64,000 nucleotides of DNA from Bugulina stolonifera (GCA_935421135.1 OW285187.1:33854818-33918817); one strand, 5' to 3'. Shown: positions 47,601 through 60,749, numbered from the stretch's first letter. The notes: generated by a model not told the origin, from the sequence alone. Numbers and translations are program-made.

Positions 47601-50600
47601 GCTGACGACTTGGATGATGGGTAAGTAGTTCATTTCCTGGTTGCTTGTCAGTCTTTACCTGCAGTGTGTTGTACTGTATGATTCTTTACCTGCAGTGTGT
47701 TGTACTGTATGGTTCTATACCTGCAGTGTGTTGTACTGTATGATTCTTTACCTGCAGTGTGTTGTACTGTATGATTCTTTACCTGCAGTGTGTTATACTG
47801 TACGATTCTTTACCTGCAGTTTGTTATACTGTATGATTCTATAAAATAATGTCATGTACCTGTAGAATGGACTATGGTATGGATGAGGAAGAGTTTGAGG
47901 TCAAGTATAAGAATGGCCAACTGGTGTCCAAACTTGACTTATCTGACACTAGTGAAGCTGAAGGTTAGTTAGTGATGTACATGTATATTATGTAGATACT
48001 GTCTCCTGGTAGCAACGTACATGTATATTATGTACATTATTGTGATCTCATAGTAACGTACATGTATATTATGTACATACTGTGACCTAGTAGTAACGTA
48101 CATGTATATTATGTACATACTGTGTCCTGGTAGTGGCGTACATGTATATTATGTACATACTGTCTCCTGGTAGTAACCTACATGCATATCTGTGTTACAT
48201 GGTAGAGTCTGATGGTAATGATGATGATAAAAGTTCAGTGGAAGTTGGTTCAGAAGGGGAATCCAGTGAAGAAGAAGAAGAATCCAGTGAGGAGGAGGAA
48301 GGAGATGATCAATACAGGTACTATTGTGTACTATATACTACCCTTAGTCATATATTGTGTACTATATACTACCCTTAGTCATATACTGTGTACTATATAC
48401 TACCCTTAGTCATATACTGTGTACTATATACTACCCTTAGTCATATATTGTGTACTATATACTACCCTTAGTCATATACTGTGTACTATATACTACCCTT
48501 AGTCAATTATAATGTGTACTATATACTACCCTTAGTCATATACTGTGTACTATATACTACCCTTAGTCATATATTGTGTACTATATACTACCCTTAGTCA
48601 TATACTGTGTACTATATACTACCCTTAGTCATATATTGTGTACTATATACTACCCTTAGTCATATAATGTGTACTATATACTACCCTTAGTCATATACTG
48701 TGTACTATATACTACCCTTAGTCATATACTGTGTACTATATACTACCCTTAGTCATATAATGTGTACTATATACTACCCTTAGTCATATACTGTGTACTA
48801 TACTACTATACATGCAGTGATCTGGAATCTGGTGGTGAGGAGGATGAGAATGACTCTGAAGTAGAGATCAATGCTCCCCCGGTTAAGAAGCATAAAGTAT
48901 CAGAGAAGAGATCAGTTAGTGAATCAGATGCTGATGGACATATACCGTACACTTTCACAGGTACTACATGATTCCTCATCTTCCCATGTCTATTGTACAT
49001 TGTGGGGATGTCCCATGTCTATTGTACATTGTGGGGATGTCCCATGTCTATTGTACATTGTGGGGATGTCCCATGTCTATTGTACATTGTGGGGATGTCC
49101 CATGTCTATTGTACATTGTGGGGATGTCCCATGTCTATTGTACATTGTGGGGATGTCCCATGTCTATTGTACATTGTGGGGATGTCCCATGTCTATTGTA
49201 CATTGTGGGGATGTCCCATGTCTAATGTACATTGTGGGGATGTCCCATGTCTATTGTACATTGTGGGGATGTCCCATGTCTATTGTACATTGTGGGGATG
49301 TCCCATGTCTATTGTACATTGTGGGGATGTCCCATGTCTATTGTACATTGTGGAGATGTCCCATGTCTATTGTACATTGTGGAGATGTCCCATTATTCGA
49401 GTCGCCCTCGTCTATTGTAGTGACCATAGAACTTTATATGAAAATCGATTAATTTATATTAAACCTGCTGAAGTAAGATGGTAAGCTGTGTGTGTGAACT
49501 CAGACTAATACATTGGAGTTGCGACCACTATATTCTCTGTATATGATTACAGTACCTGGGAGTTACACAGACCTCATAGACCTACTAGATAAGTATACCC
49601 TGTCTGACCAGCACATAGTCATAGAGAGAATGAGAAAGTGTACACATGCCAGTCTAGCTGCTGAGAATAAAGACCACCTGGTGGTACGTACGTATACACT
49701 AGTATGTCATACTTACACGTGAATACATATGCACTAGTATGTCATACTTACACTGTACACGTGAGTACATATGCACTAGTATGTCATACTTACACTGTAC
49801 ACGTGAGTACATATGCACTAGTATGTCATACTTACACGTGAGTACATATACACTAGTATGTCATACTTACGCGTGGGTTTTGTGTTTACCATCTCACTAA
49901 GCACACGTTTGCAACTTGCAGTTGATCCTGTTATTACTTCATACTTACTACTCTATGTACTTCACTGCAGAGGTTGTATGGATTCCTACTGGAGTACTTT
50001 GGAGACATTAGTTTGAGGGTGCCCCTACCCCTGCCCCTACTGGATCAGCTGACAGTGCACCTGTATGAGCTGGCTAAACAGTTCCCAGTGAAGACAGGAG
50101 AGCAGAGTAAACACATCATACTAGAGAGACAGAGACTCTTCACTCTTTACTGTGAGAGTAAGAATGGCAGAGGGGTGTGGCCTTTCTTAGACCTGGTGAG
50201 CTGCTACCTCTGCTACTCTAACCGAAATAGTCAGAGTTGATTACTGCTCTATCAGTGTAGACTCTTTACATACTAGAGCTGGTGTATCGTAGAATCCTAA
50301 ACACTTGTAGAATCATATTGCTAGTGTATAGTGTTAGAACAGCCATATGCCGTGCCGTGCTTGCTGTTTATGGCCAGTGGATTTTTCACAAACACAATAG
50401 GTTTTGGGCTTGGACGAAGACCCAGTTTTAGTTTTATCCCCTCCATTTCAGTGGGTACATGCAAGTAATTCTGAAATTCACTGGTATAATAGGCAGTCAA
50501 TCTAATTAATGTTTATCTTATCCTCTCTGTTCAATATGTTGTAACTATGATAGTTATATACACACTGTACATCAATTCAGTACACCTGTTTGCTACAATG

Positions 50601-53600
50601 TACATGTATATTATATTATTATGTATGTATGTATCTACATTGTATTTGTAATATTGCTATAATGAGTTCACAGTACTTGGGAGAGTTATCCCCTCTCTGT
50701 GTGTGAGAAGAGACAACTCCTATACTAAACCTCTTGTGGCGTATATCTCATGTGATTATCACCATTTATTATCATGTTTTATTGATTTTCCTTTCAGCAT
50801 GTTATATATTATTGTATAGTATCTTTGTTCTATCTTCAGCTGATGTATTTCAAGCTAATAGCAAGTATATATTCAACATCAGATTTCCGACATCAAGTTG
50901 TCACACCCGCCATGATATTTGCCTCACAGATATACACTAGCTGTCCTGTAGCCAATCACAGAGATGTAGCTGTAGGGCTCATGCTTACCACTATAATGGC
51001 TGAGGTAGCTACTCCATTTCTTATGTTATTGTGTATATTTGTATACCCTGCATGACTGTGTACCCTGGGACTGTGGGTGCACATGCACCCACTTGTTATG
51101 CAAATATTATTCAGCTGTTGATATGGCGAGATGTAGAGATGTAGTTGCGTCATACTGTTATGCAAAAGTTCCTGGGTGATGTTTTTTATGTACTTTTATC
51201 AGTCCTTATACAAACACATGCCAATAATATCATGCCATAGTATAATAATATTGTATGCGTTACTCAAGTGTACTAGTAGAGTATAGTGTAAAAGTCCCAT
51301 GTATACAGCCTACTATGTCAGCCCTCTCTCTCTCCCCTGGCTAGTGTTTGTATACAGTCACCAATTCCTAATAGGAGTATAGACACTGTATATGCTTTTA
51401 GTATGTGTCATTCTCCAAGTCACTTATACCTGAGTGTATCAACTTTCTCTCAGCCCTACTGTACAGCGCCTCTCCTACAAACACATCTACTAATAAAGGT
51501 AGGTTGAGAACCACACCCTACATTATGTGTAGATAATCTATCGACATTGCAAATATCAGTAACATATTCAGTAACATGCTTAATATACATCCATCATTCA
51601 CTCAATAGGGAGCCTATTATATACATATCATGTACATTGTAGTTGTACCGTACCTTTGTAGTGATACCATACAATACGGCCCTAGTAGTGATACCATACA
51701 ATACGACCCTAGTAGTGATACCAAACAATATGACCCTAGTAGTGATACCATACAATACGCCCTAGTAGTGATACCATACAATATGGCCCTAGTAGTGATA
51801 CCATACAATATGGCCCTAGTAGTGATACCATACAATATGGCCCTAGTAGTAATAACACACAATATGACTCTAGTAGTGATACCATACAATACGCCCTAGT
51901 TGTGATACCATACAATATGGCCCTAGTAGTGATACCATACAATACGACCCTAGTAGTGATACCATACAATATGGCCCTAGTAGTGATACCATACAATATG
52001 GCCCTAGTAGTGATACCATACAATACGGCCCTAGTAGTGATACCATACAATACGACCCTAGTAGTGATACCATACAATATGACCCTAGTAGTGATACCAT
52101 ACAATACGCCCTAGTAGTGATACCACACAATATGGCCCTAGTAGTACTAACACACAATATGACCCTAGTAGTGATACCATACAATACGCCCTAGTAGTGA
52201 TACCATACAATATGGCCCTAGTAGTGATACCATACAATACGCCCTAGTAGTGATACCATACAATATGGCCCTAGTAGAGATAACACATAATATGGCCCTA
52301 GTAGTGATACCATACAATACGCCCTAGTAGTGATACCATACAATACGCCCTAGTAGTGATACCATACAACATGGCCCTAGTAGTGATAACACATAATATG
52401 GCCCTAGTAGTGATACCATACAATATGGCCCTAGTAGTGATACCATACAATATGACCCTAGTAGTAATACCATACAATATGGCCCTAGTAGTAATAACAC
52501 ACAATATGACCCTAGTAGTGATACCACATGATATGGCCCTAGTAGTGATACCATACAATATGACCCTAGTAGTGATACCATACAATATGACCCTAGTAGT
52601 GATAACATACAATATGACCCTAGTAGTGATACCACACAATACGCCCTAGTAGTGATACCATACAACATGGCCCTAGTAGTGATAACACATAATATGGCCC
52701 TAGTAGTGATACCATACAATATGGCCCTAGTAGTGATAACACATAATAATATGGCCCTAGTAGTGATACCATACAATATGGCCCTAGAATGGCTCTACTA
52801 CTAACAGTATTGTACATACAAGTAGGTACATAATCACTGTATCACCTCTACAACTAATTACATGTATTTATTAGAGTTATTTATATTTTAGTGAGTGCTG
52901 GCACAGCTGTTTGCAGATCCAACCTACTGAGATGTAAAGCTTGTCGATCAAAACTAAGGTAACCAGGTCTAAATAATCCTCACATAGCCAGAGTTTATAT
53001 TGTACTATAATTACGTTGTTGGTCAAATATGAATATTATCCTTTACACTGTTATACAACTGTACAATGTTATCTTGTACATTAATTTAATATATGCTTTG
53101 TACACACTGTTGTATATTATTATTCTATTGGTTGCTGCATAAATTACATAATGTACATGTACATGTCCATACACATTTTACACAGTGTGACTTTGTACCA
53201 CAGTTCACTCTCTAGAAAGCACATGTGCATGTTTATCCAACTAACCCTCCTTGTATCAAATTGAAAGCAAGCTAGGTCTTCAATTACAGTCTATTTACAC
53301 AAAAAAAGCGTATGTGTGTGTATCCTTGTAATGTAACCATGGTAGGGAACCTGATATTTTAGTCTTACTTTTGTTTATTTAATACTAGTTATTACAGACA
53401 AAAGAACATTTTAATAGTATGCTATTACTGGCCAGCAGTTACGTCTAATCAAACCGATATAATAATGTTAAAACTCTCATCCAAATCTTCTATGCTTCCA
53501 TATATTTGTATTCCATATTGTGTAATGACAATCGTTTTTCTCAGATCCAGGGCTGGGTAACCCCTTCATCTCTGTCATCGTTTAACTCAGTGTTGCCTCC

Positions 53601-56600
53601 TCCGTGAACTATCACCACTTCATTGGTGATCATATTTATCAGATCCAGGGCTGGGTAACCCCTTCATCTCTGTCATCGTTTAACTCAGTGCTGCCTCCTC
53701 CGTGAACTATCACCACTTCATTGGTGATCGCATTTATTAGATCCAGGGCTGGGTAACCCCTTCATCTCTGTCATTGTTTAACTCAGTGCTGCCTCCTCCG
53801 TGAACTATCACCACTCCATTGGTGATCATATTTGTCAGATCCAGGGCTGGGTAACCCCTTCATCTCTGTCATTGTTTAACTCAGTGCTGCCTCCTCCGTG
53901 AACTATCACCACTCCATTGGTGATCATATTTATCAGATCCAGGGCTGGGTAACCCCTTCATCTCTGTCATTGTTTAACTCAGTGCTGCCTCCTCCGTGAA
54001 CTATCACCACTCCATTGGTGATCATATTTATCAGATCCAGGGCTGGGTAACCCCTTCATCTCTGTCATTGTTTAACTCAGTGCTGCTTCCTCCGTGAACT
54101 ATCACCACTCCATTGGTGATCATATTTATCAGATCCAGGGCTGGGTAACCCCTTCATCTCTGTCATTGTTTAACTCAGTGCTGCCTCCTCCGTGAACTAT
54201 CACCACTTCATTGGTGATCGCATTTATCAGATCCAGGGCTGGGTAGCCCCTTCATCTCTGTCATCGTTTAACTCAGTGCTGCATCCTCCGTGAACTATCA
54301 CCACTTCATTGGTGATCATATTTATCAGATCCAGGGCTGGGTAACCCCTTCATCTCTGTCATTGTTTAACTCAGTGCTGCATCCTCCGTGAACTATCACC
54401 ACTTCATTGGTGATTATATTTATCAGATCCAGGGCTGGGTAACCCCTTCATCTCTGTCATCGTTTAACTCAGTGCTGCCTCCTCCGTGAACTATCACCAC
54501 TTCATTGGTGATCGCATTTATTAGATCCAGGGCTGGGTAGCCCCTTCATCTCTGTCATTGTTTAACTCAGTGCTGCATCCTCTGTGAACTATCACCGCTT
54601 CATTGGTGATCATATTTATCAGATCCAGGGCTGGGTAACCCCTTCATCTCTGTCATCGTTTAACTCAGTGCTGCCTCCTCCGTGAACTATCACCACTTCA
54701 TTGGTGATCGCATTTATTAGATCCAGGGCTGGGTAGCCCCTTCATCTCTGTCATCGTTTAACTCAGTGCTGCCTCCTCCGTGAATATCACCACTTCATTG
54801 GTGATCATATTTATCAGATCCAGGGCTGGGTAGCCCCTTCATCTCTGTCATCGTTTAACTCAGTGCTGCCTCCTCCGTGAACTATCACCACTTCATTGGT
54901 GATCGTATCTATCAGATCCAGGGCTGGGTAGCCCCTTCATCTCTGTCATCGTTGAACTCAGTGCTGCCTTCTCCGTGAACTATCACCACTTCATTGGTGA
55001 TCATATTTATCAGATCCAGGGCTGGGTAACCCCTTCATCTCTGTCATTGTTTAACTCAGTGCTGCCTCCTCCGTGAACTATCACCACTTCATTGGTGATC
55101 GCATTTATTAGATCCAGGGCTGGGTAACCCCTTCATCTCTGTCATTGTTTAACTCAGTGCTGCCTCCTCCGTGAAGTATCACCACTCCATTGGTGATCAT
55201 ATTTATCAGATCCAGGGCTGGGTAACCCCTTCATCTCTGTCATTGTTTAACTCAGTGCTGCCTCCTCCGTGAACTATCACCACTCCATTGGTGATCATAT
55301 TTATCAGATCCAGGGCTGGGTAACCCCTTCATCTCTGTCATTGTTTAACTCAGTGCTGCTTCCTCCGTGAATTATCACCACTCCATTGGTGATCATATTT
55401 ATCAGATCCAGGGCTGGTTAACCCCTTCATCTCTGTCATTGTTTAACTCAGTGCTGCCTCCTCCATGAACTATCACCACTTCATTGGTGATCGCATTTAT
55501 CAGATCCAGGGCTGGGTAACCCCTTCATCTCTGTCATCGTTTAACTCAGTGCTGCATCCTCCGTGAGCTATCACCACTTCATTGGTGATCATATTTATCA
55601 GATCCAGGGCTGGGTAACCCCTTCATCTCTGTCATTGTTTAACTCAGTGCTGCATCCTCCGTGAACTATCACCACTTCATTGGTGATCATATTTATCAGA
55701 TTCAGGGCTGGGTAACCCCTTCATCTCTGTCATCGTTTAACTCAGTGCTGCCTCCTCCGTGAACTATCACCACTTCATTGGTGATCGCATTTATTAGATC
55801 CAGGGCTGGGTAGCCCCTTCATCTCTGTCATTGTTTAACTCAGTGCTGCATCCTCCGTGAACTATCACCGCTTCATTGGTGATCATATTTATCAGATCCA
55901 GGGCTGGGTAACCCCTTCATCTCTGTCATCGTTTAACTCAGTGCTGCCTCCTCCGTGAACTATCACCACTTCATTGGTGATCGCATTTATTAGATCCAGG
56001 GCTGGGTAGCCCCTTCATCTCTGTCATCGTTTAACTCAGTGCTGCCTCCTCCGTGAATATCACCACTTCATTGGTGATCATATTTATCAGATCCAGGGCT
56101 GGGTAGCCCCTTCATCTCTGTCATCGTTTAACTCAGTGCTGCCTCCTCCGTGAACTATCACCACTTCATTGGTGATCGTATCTATCAGATCCAGGGCTGG
56201 GTAGCCCCTTCATCTCTGTCATCGTCGAACTCAGTGCTGCCTCCTCCGTGAACTATCACCACTTCATTGGTGATCATATTTATCAGATCCAGGGCTGGGT
56301 AACCCCTTCATCTCTGTCATTGTTCAACTCAGTGCTGCCTCCTCCGTGAACTATCACCACTTCATTGGTGATCATATTTATCAGATCCAGGGCTGGGTAA
56401 CCCCTTCATCTCTGTCATCGTTTAACTCAGTGCTGCCTCCTCCGTGAACTATCACCACTTCATTGGTGATCGTATTTATCAGATCCAGGGCTGGGTAACC
56501 CCTTCATCTCTGTCATCGTTTAACTCAGTGCTGCCTCCTCCGGGAACTGTCACCACTTCATTGGTGATCATATTTATCAGATCCAGGGCTGGGTAGCCCC

Positions 56601-59600
56601 TTCATCTCTGTCATCGTTTAACTCAGTGCTGCCTCCTCCGTGAACTGTCACCGTTTCATCAGTAATCATGTTTCTCAGATCCAGGATAGCCCTTCCATCT
56701 GGTATGTTGTCCGTGAACCTCATCTCCATCCTCACTCATCGTTTGAGGCTACTGCAAAAAGAAGGTTGTTAGATTAATTATGCTACCTCAAATAATGTAG
56801 ACAAAGTTTGTCGCAAATATCAACCAACTTTACTTAAAATGGTGTTATTCACAAGTTGTACCACTAGCCATGAGATATAATTTAAATCTAGTAATGATGT
56901 TCACCTTGTTAGCGATTACCCTCCACTGCTCCATGAGTATACGAAAAACTTTTCGTCTCACCAAATGCAATCAAACATCCGGAATGAATCTTGCAGTCCA
57001 ATCAGAGACAATCGTGATTGTTCTCTAATCCATGTGTACACTTTTCATTGGCTGATAGCGACTAGGTAAAATTACCTTTCAACTTCATGCATACCAAAAT
57101 ATTCATGGCTTCATTTTTAAAATATTTAAAGCAAGTCAGCTGAAAGTACTACCACACGTCGTGAATGTACAATGTATTTTAGTAGAATTATTTGAACGCA
57201 GTACAATAAACAATCATCTCTGATTGTGTGATCACAAGTCTGTCCATATTAATTTTATAAAAATAGTGTTGCTAGTCAAAATTTTGTTGTTCGTTCACCA
57301 TGATATTTGTATAAGCATGCTTTTTCCTAAATGAAATTTGTTGACGAACTGATAATGAATATTAAGAAGCAGTCTTAATGAAGACTGCTTCGACCAGAAA
57401 AATACAATTTGTAGCACTAATAAAATTCCTTCTAAATTACTTTGCTTTTGTACTGGATAGTATTATGTTATATTTTTAATTTGATTCAAACAGAAACATG
57501 CGAGCCATTTGGAGTAAGTTGGAGTAAGAGTAAGACACATCCAGTGTAAACAGGCCTTTACTTGTGTTCAGGCCTTTACCTGTGTTCACTGCTCTCAGTC
57601 ATACCTTTGGTGTTCGAACATCTCCAAAGTGATCGGTGTTTAGCAGCTAAAGTTGCCCTTTCTCCGAATGACATGTACATTGTATCTGTTTGACCTGATG
57701 GTACTATCTTTTTAACTGGATGGTATTGTGTTTATAGCTGCCAAGAGATAGTCCCATTTAACCTCAGCCAGGTTATAGTAAGAGGAGTGGGTGACTCTAT
57801 ATACAACACTGACCAGTTTGTACTGGCAGCGCTCCACACCACCACAGTTCTACTCAATCAGTTCCTCAGTCTATACCAAGATCAGCCATCTGCACCGGCT
57901 CTCTTCTCTCATGCCAGGTCAGCACTGACCAACATGGATACAGACAGCTACCCTCCCTCTCTACAGGTAAGCTATCATCTCTCTCATCCTACTCTGTTCT
58001 AAGTTGCATCATATACGTTGTTATTCAGTTGGTAGAATCTCAACAGTGTGGTTTTCATCATCTATACCATTTATACCTTGTTTAGCAGACTAGTTGGCAT
58101 GTCTGAGCGCGAGGGCTGTTGTTAGTAGCCTACATCTGTGACATGGTCACTACAAATGCAATTTGTTGCTCCACCGTTTCATTATGCCTTCTTCCTCAGG
58201 CACAGTTTGCTAAAATACGTGAAGAATTGTCTTCTCTTGGACCTAAGAAATTGGAATATGTTTGCCGAGAGAGAAAGAAACCAAAAGTCCTTCGTCTCTA
58301 TGAACCAACTATTGAAGAAAAGTAAGATTTTAGTATTACATGAAATACATTACTGTACTATTGCAGTGGTATAATTATGATTGTAGTGTTGTATATAGTT
58401 ACAGTATATTATTGTTGTATGTGGTACATGTGGCATCTTCGGTAGGCCTAAATGTATTAATGTTATACATACATGTAGTATGTGCTGTGTGTAATAGACG
58501 AAGTATTATAAGTAGCAAGCAGGGTATTGTAATATTATTACTGTAGCTTTGAGCTTGGTAAGAAGAAGGTAACAGACAAGGTCCTTGCTGAGAAGCAGAA
58601 GTTGAAGCATCAGTACAAGAAGGAGCTGAAGGCCACCATCAGGGAAGTGAGGAAGGACAGAGCTTTCATTGCTGAGCAGACTATTAAAGATCGTATTAAG
58701 AGGTACGTTATGCTTTATTATATAATATACATGTACATGTGTACACTTCACTAGCTGCTGTAGTATAATACTTGTATATTATACAGTATGTACTACACAG
58801 TATGTAATACACAGTATGTACTACACAGTATGCACTACACAGTATGTACTACACAGTATGTACTACACAGTATGTAATACACAGTATGTACTACACAGTA
58901 TGTACTACACGGTATGCACTACACAGTATGCACTACACAGTATGCACTACACAGTATGCACTACACAGCATGTACTACACAGTATGTACTACACAGTATG
59001 CACTACACAGTATGCACTACACAGCATGTACTACACAGTATGTACTACACAGTATGCACTACACAGTATGCACTACACAGTATGCACTACACAGCATGTA
59101 CTACACAGTATGTACTACACAGTATGCACTACACAGTATGTACTACACAGTATGTACTACACAGTATGTACTACACAGTATGTACTACACAGTATGTACT
59201 ACACAGTATGTACTACACAGTATGTACTACACAGTATGTACTACACAGTATGTACTACACAGTATGTACTACACAGTATGTACTACACAGTATGTACTAC
59301 ACAGTATGTACTACACAGTATGTACTACACAGTATGTACTACACAGTATGTACTACACAGTATGCACTACACAGTATGCACTACACAGTATGTACTACAC
59401 AGTATGCACTACACAGTATGTACTACACAGTATGTACTACACAGTATGTACTACACAGTATGCACTACACAGTATGCACTACACAGTATGCACTACACAG
59501 TATGTACTACACAGTATGCACTACACAGTATGTACTACACAGTATGTACTACACAGTATGTACTACACAGTATGCACTACACAGTATGCACTACACAGTA

Positions 59601-60749
59601 TGCACTACACAGTATGCACTACACAGTATGCACTACACAGTATGCACTACACAGTATGCACTACACAGTATGCACTACACAGTATGCACTACACAGTATG
59701 CGCTACACAGTATGCGCTACACAGTATGCGCTACACAGTATGCGCTACACAGTATGCGCTACACAGTATGCGCTACACAGTATGTACTACACAGTATGTG
59801 CTACACAGTATGTGCTACACAGTATGTACTACACAGTATGTACTACACAGTATGTACTACACAGTATGTACTACACAGTATGCACTACACAGTATGCACT
59901 ACACAGTATGCACTACACAGTATGTACTACACAGTATGTACTACACAGTATGTACTACACAGTATGCACTACACAGTATGTACTACACAGTATGCACTAC
60001 ACAGTATGTACTACACAGTATGCACTACACAGTATGCACTACACAGTATGCACTACACAGTATGCACTACACAGTATGTACTACACAGTATGTACTACAC
60101 AGTATGTACTACACAGTATGTACTATACAGTATGTACTACACAGTATGTACTACACAGTATGTACTACACAGTATGTACTACACAGTATGTACTACACAG
60201 TATGTATTACACAGTATGTACTACACAGTATGTACTACACAGTATGTACTATACAGTATGTACTACACAGTATTTATATAATATATTTGTACATCTTCTT
60301 GTATAATACATAATACTCACCTCTGTTACACAGCTGTAGGAGACTACACTATAATCAGCCTTACTTACAAACTCACTGCACTTGGTGGTAATTAGAGATT
60401 TACCAGACATACACATTGTTATTTGTGTATGTAAGCTGACTTAATAACATACTAAGTTGTACCGGTAATGTTATGGCAAAATATGGAAAGTTATAACATA
60501 AATGTAGTAATTATAATCCACATAGTAGGATATAGAAATCCGCTACACTCTGCCCTAGTAAGTTGTACAGCAAATATTGCTCTAGCCATACATGAAAATA
60601 ATGACACAAATGAACTAATGACATGTTACACATGTTTTAGGGATGCTGAGAGACAAGCAAAGACTAACAAAATCTTAGCTGATTTACAAGGCCAACAATA
60701 TGAAGAGAACATGTACAAGAAGATGAACAGAAAAGTCAAGAGAAAGTAG
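44611..60749 (+). CDS. NOP14: NOP14 nucleolar protein orthologue
   Basis: Nucleolar component of the U3-containing small-subunit processome, needed for 18S rRNA maturation; partners in yeast include Noc4 and Emg1. Exons: 44611-44823, 45279-45413, 46018-46174, 46536-46657, 46873-46974, 47122-47286, 47544-47620, 47866-47963, 48206-48317, 48818-48960, 49553-49683, 49971-50195, 50840-51004, 51402-51498, 52892-52958, 57738-57966, 58200-58321, 58547-58702, 60641-60749. Total 874 residues (human 857), phases continuous. Recognisable family blocks: NPFEVKINKQKH near the N-terminus, NRLIDHRIGE, GHFGGGIL, the acidic tract of exons 8-10 (about residues 330-415), LYGFLLEYFGD, STSDFRHQVVTPAMIFASQ, and the basic C-terminus with YKKELKATIREVRKDRAF and NRKVKRK. 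Introns 7-11, 14, 15 and 18 contain large private tandem arrays. The small exon 15 is inferred from phase and is the least certain. Confidence 0.96.
47652..47843. repeat. 31-bp minisatellite, ~6 copies
   Basis: Unit TCTTTACCTGCAGTGTGTTG followed by TACTGTATGAT in NOP14 intron 7. The next exon's acceptor (TACCTGTAG) resembles part of the unit. Confidence 0.95.
47974..48184. repeat. ~40-bp minisatellite, ~5 copies
   Basis: Unit around GTACATGTATATTATGTACA followed by TACTGTCTCCTGGTAGTAAC, filling NOP14 intron 8. Each unit contains the palindrome TACATGTA. Confidence 0.94.
48330..48797. repeat. 31-bp minisatellite, ~15 copies
   Basis: Unit TGTACTATATACTACCCTTA followed by GTCATATACTG in NOP14 intron 9. 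The intron's own 5' end, GTACTATTGTGTACTATATA, already resembles the unit. Confidence 0.97.
48983..49392. repeat. 29-bp minisatellite, ~14 copies
   Basis: Unit CCATGTCTATTGTACATTGT followed by GGGGATGTC in NOP14 intron 10. Units are almost identical (a T-to-A change, and GGGG to GGAG in the last two), implying recent expansion. Open frames in three phases here are artefacts. Confidence 0.98.
49690..49872. repeat. ~33-42-bp minisatellite, ~5 copies
   Basis: Unit GTACATATGCACTAGTATGT followed by CATACTTACAC, with or without TGTACACGTGA, in NOP14 intron 11. It starts immediately at the exon 11 donor GTACGTACG. Confidence 0.92.
51655..52791. repeat. 27-28-bp minisatellite, ~41 copies
   Basis: Unit CCTAGTAGTGATACCATACA followed by ATATGGC, 1.1 kb in NOP14 intron 14. 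Variants TACG for TATG, GACC for GGCC and ACACA for CATACA recur in blocks, indicating duplication of multi-unit segments. About eight open frames of 60-150 codons on both strands are artefacts. Confidence 0.97.
53545..56690. repeat. 98-bp satellite array, ~32 monomers, higher-order structure
   Basis: Monomer begins AGATCCAGGGCTGGGTAACC and ends TTGGTGATCATATTTATC, 98 bp, in NOP14 intron 15. A one-base deletion (GTGAATATCACC) occurs at 54781 and again exactly 1,273 bases later at 56054, that is 13 monomers minus one base. The unusual GTATCTATCAG junction also recurs at that distance, so a 13-monomer block was duplicated. Each monomer contains the hairpin ATCACCA, a 6-base loop, TGGTGAT. Confidence 0.97.
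56577..56729 (-). other. 50-codon antisense open frame at the array edge
   Basis: The right border of the 98-bp array, read on the minus strand, opens with ATG at 56729 and runs 50 codons into the first full monomer before TGA. It contains DNIPDGRAILDLRNM and HGGGSTELNDDRDEG. A good splice acceptor (TTTTTGCAG) lies about 20 bases upstream of the ATG. No homology recognised. This may be the sequence from which the satellite arose. Confidence 0.3.
56760..57737. other. Unique part of NOP14 intron 15
   Basis: Non-repetitive AT-rich sequence between the 98-bp array and exon 16. It contains a perfect 11-bp inverted repeat with a 4-base loop (GAAGCAGTCTT, 57366-57391) and a short direct duplication of CAGGCCTTTACTTGTGTT at about 57550-57590. 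No coding exon supported. Confidence 0.6.
58785..60273. repeat. 14-bp minisatellite, ~106 copies
   Basis: Unit TATGTACTACACAG, 1.5 kb in NOP14 intron 18. Units differ mainly at two bases, giving TATGTAC, TATGCAC, TATGCGC and TATGTGC versions grouped in runs; six consecutive CGC units lie at about 59698-59780. Because three units make 14 codons, stop-free frames of about 450-500 codons exist in all plus-strand phases. They are not genes. Confidence 0.99.

Noticed and set aside
48871..49484. 193- and 163-codon plus-strand frames
   Set aside because: They begin in a NOP14 exon in the wrong phase or inside the 29-bp array; translation is a repeat of the same residues.
51617..52817. Many 60-150-codon frames on both strands
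   Set aside because: All lie in the 27-28-bp array of NOP14 intron 14.
53545..56690. CRISPR-like or other prokaryotic repeat array
   Set aside because: Monomers are contiguous 98-bp units without unique spacers, in a eukaryotic intron.
58816..60313. Stop-free frames of 455-496 codons on the plus strand
   Set aside because: They are the 14-bp tandem array read in three phases; the translations are pure repeats and lie inside a NOP14 intron.
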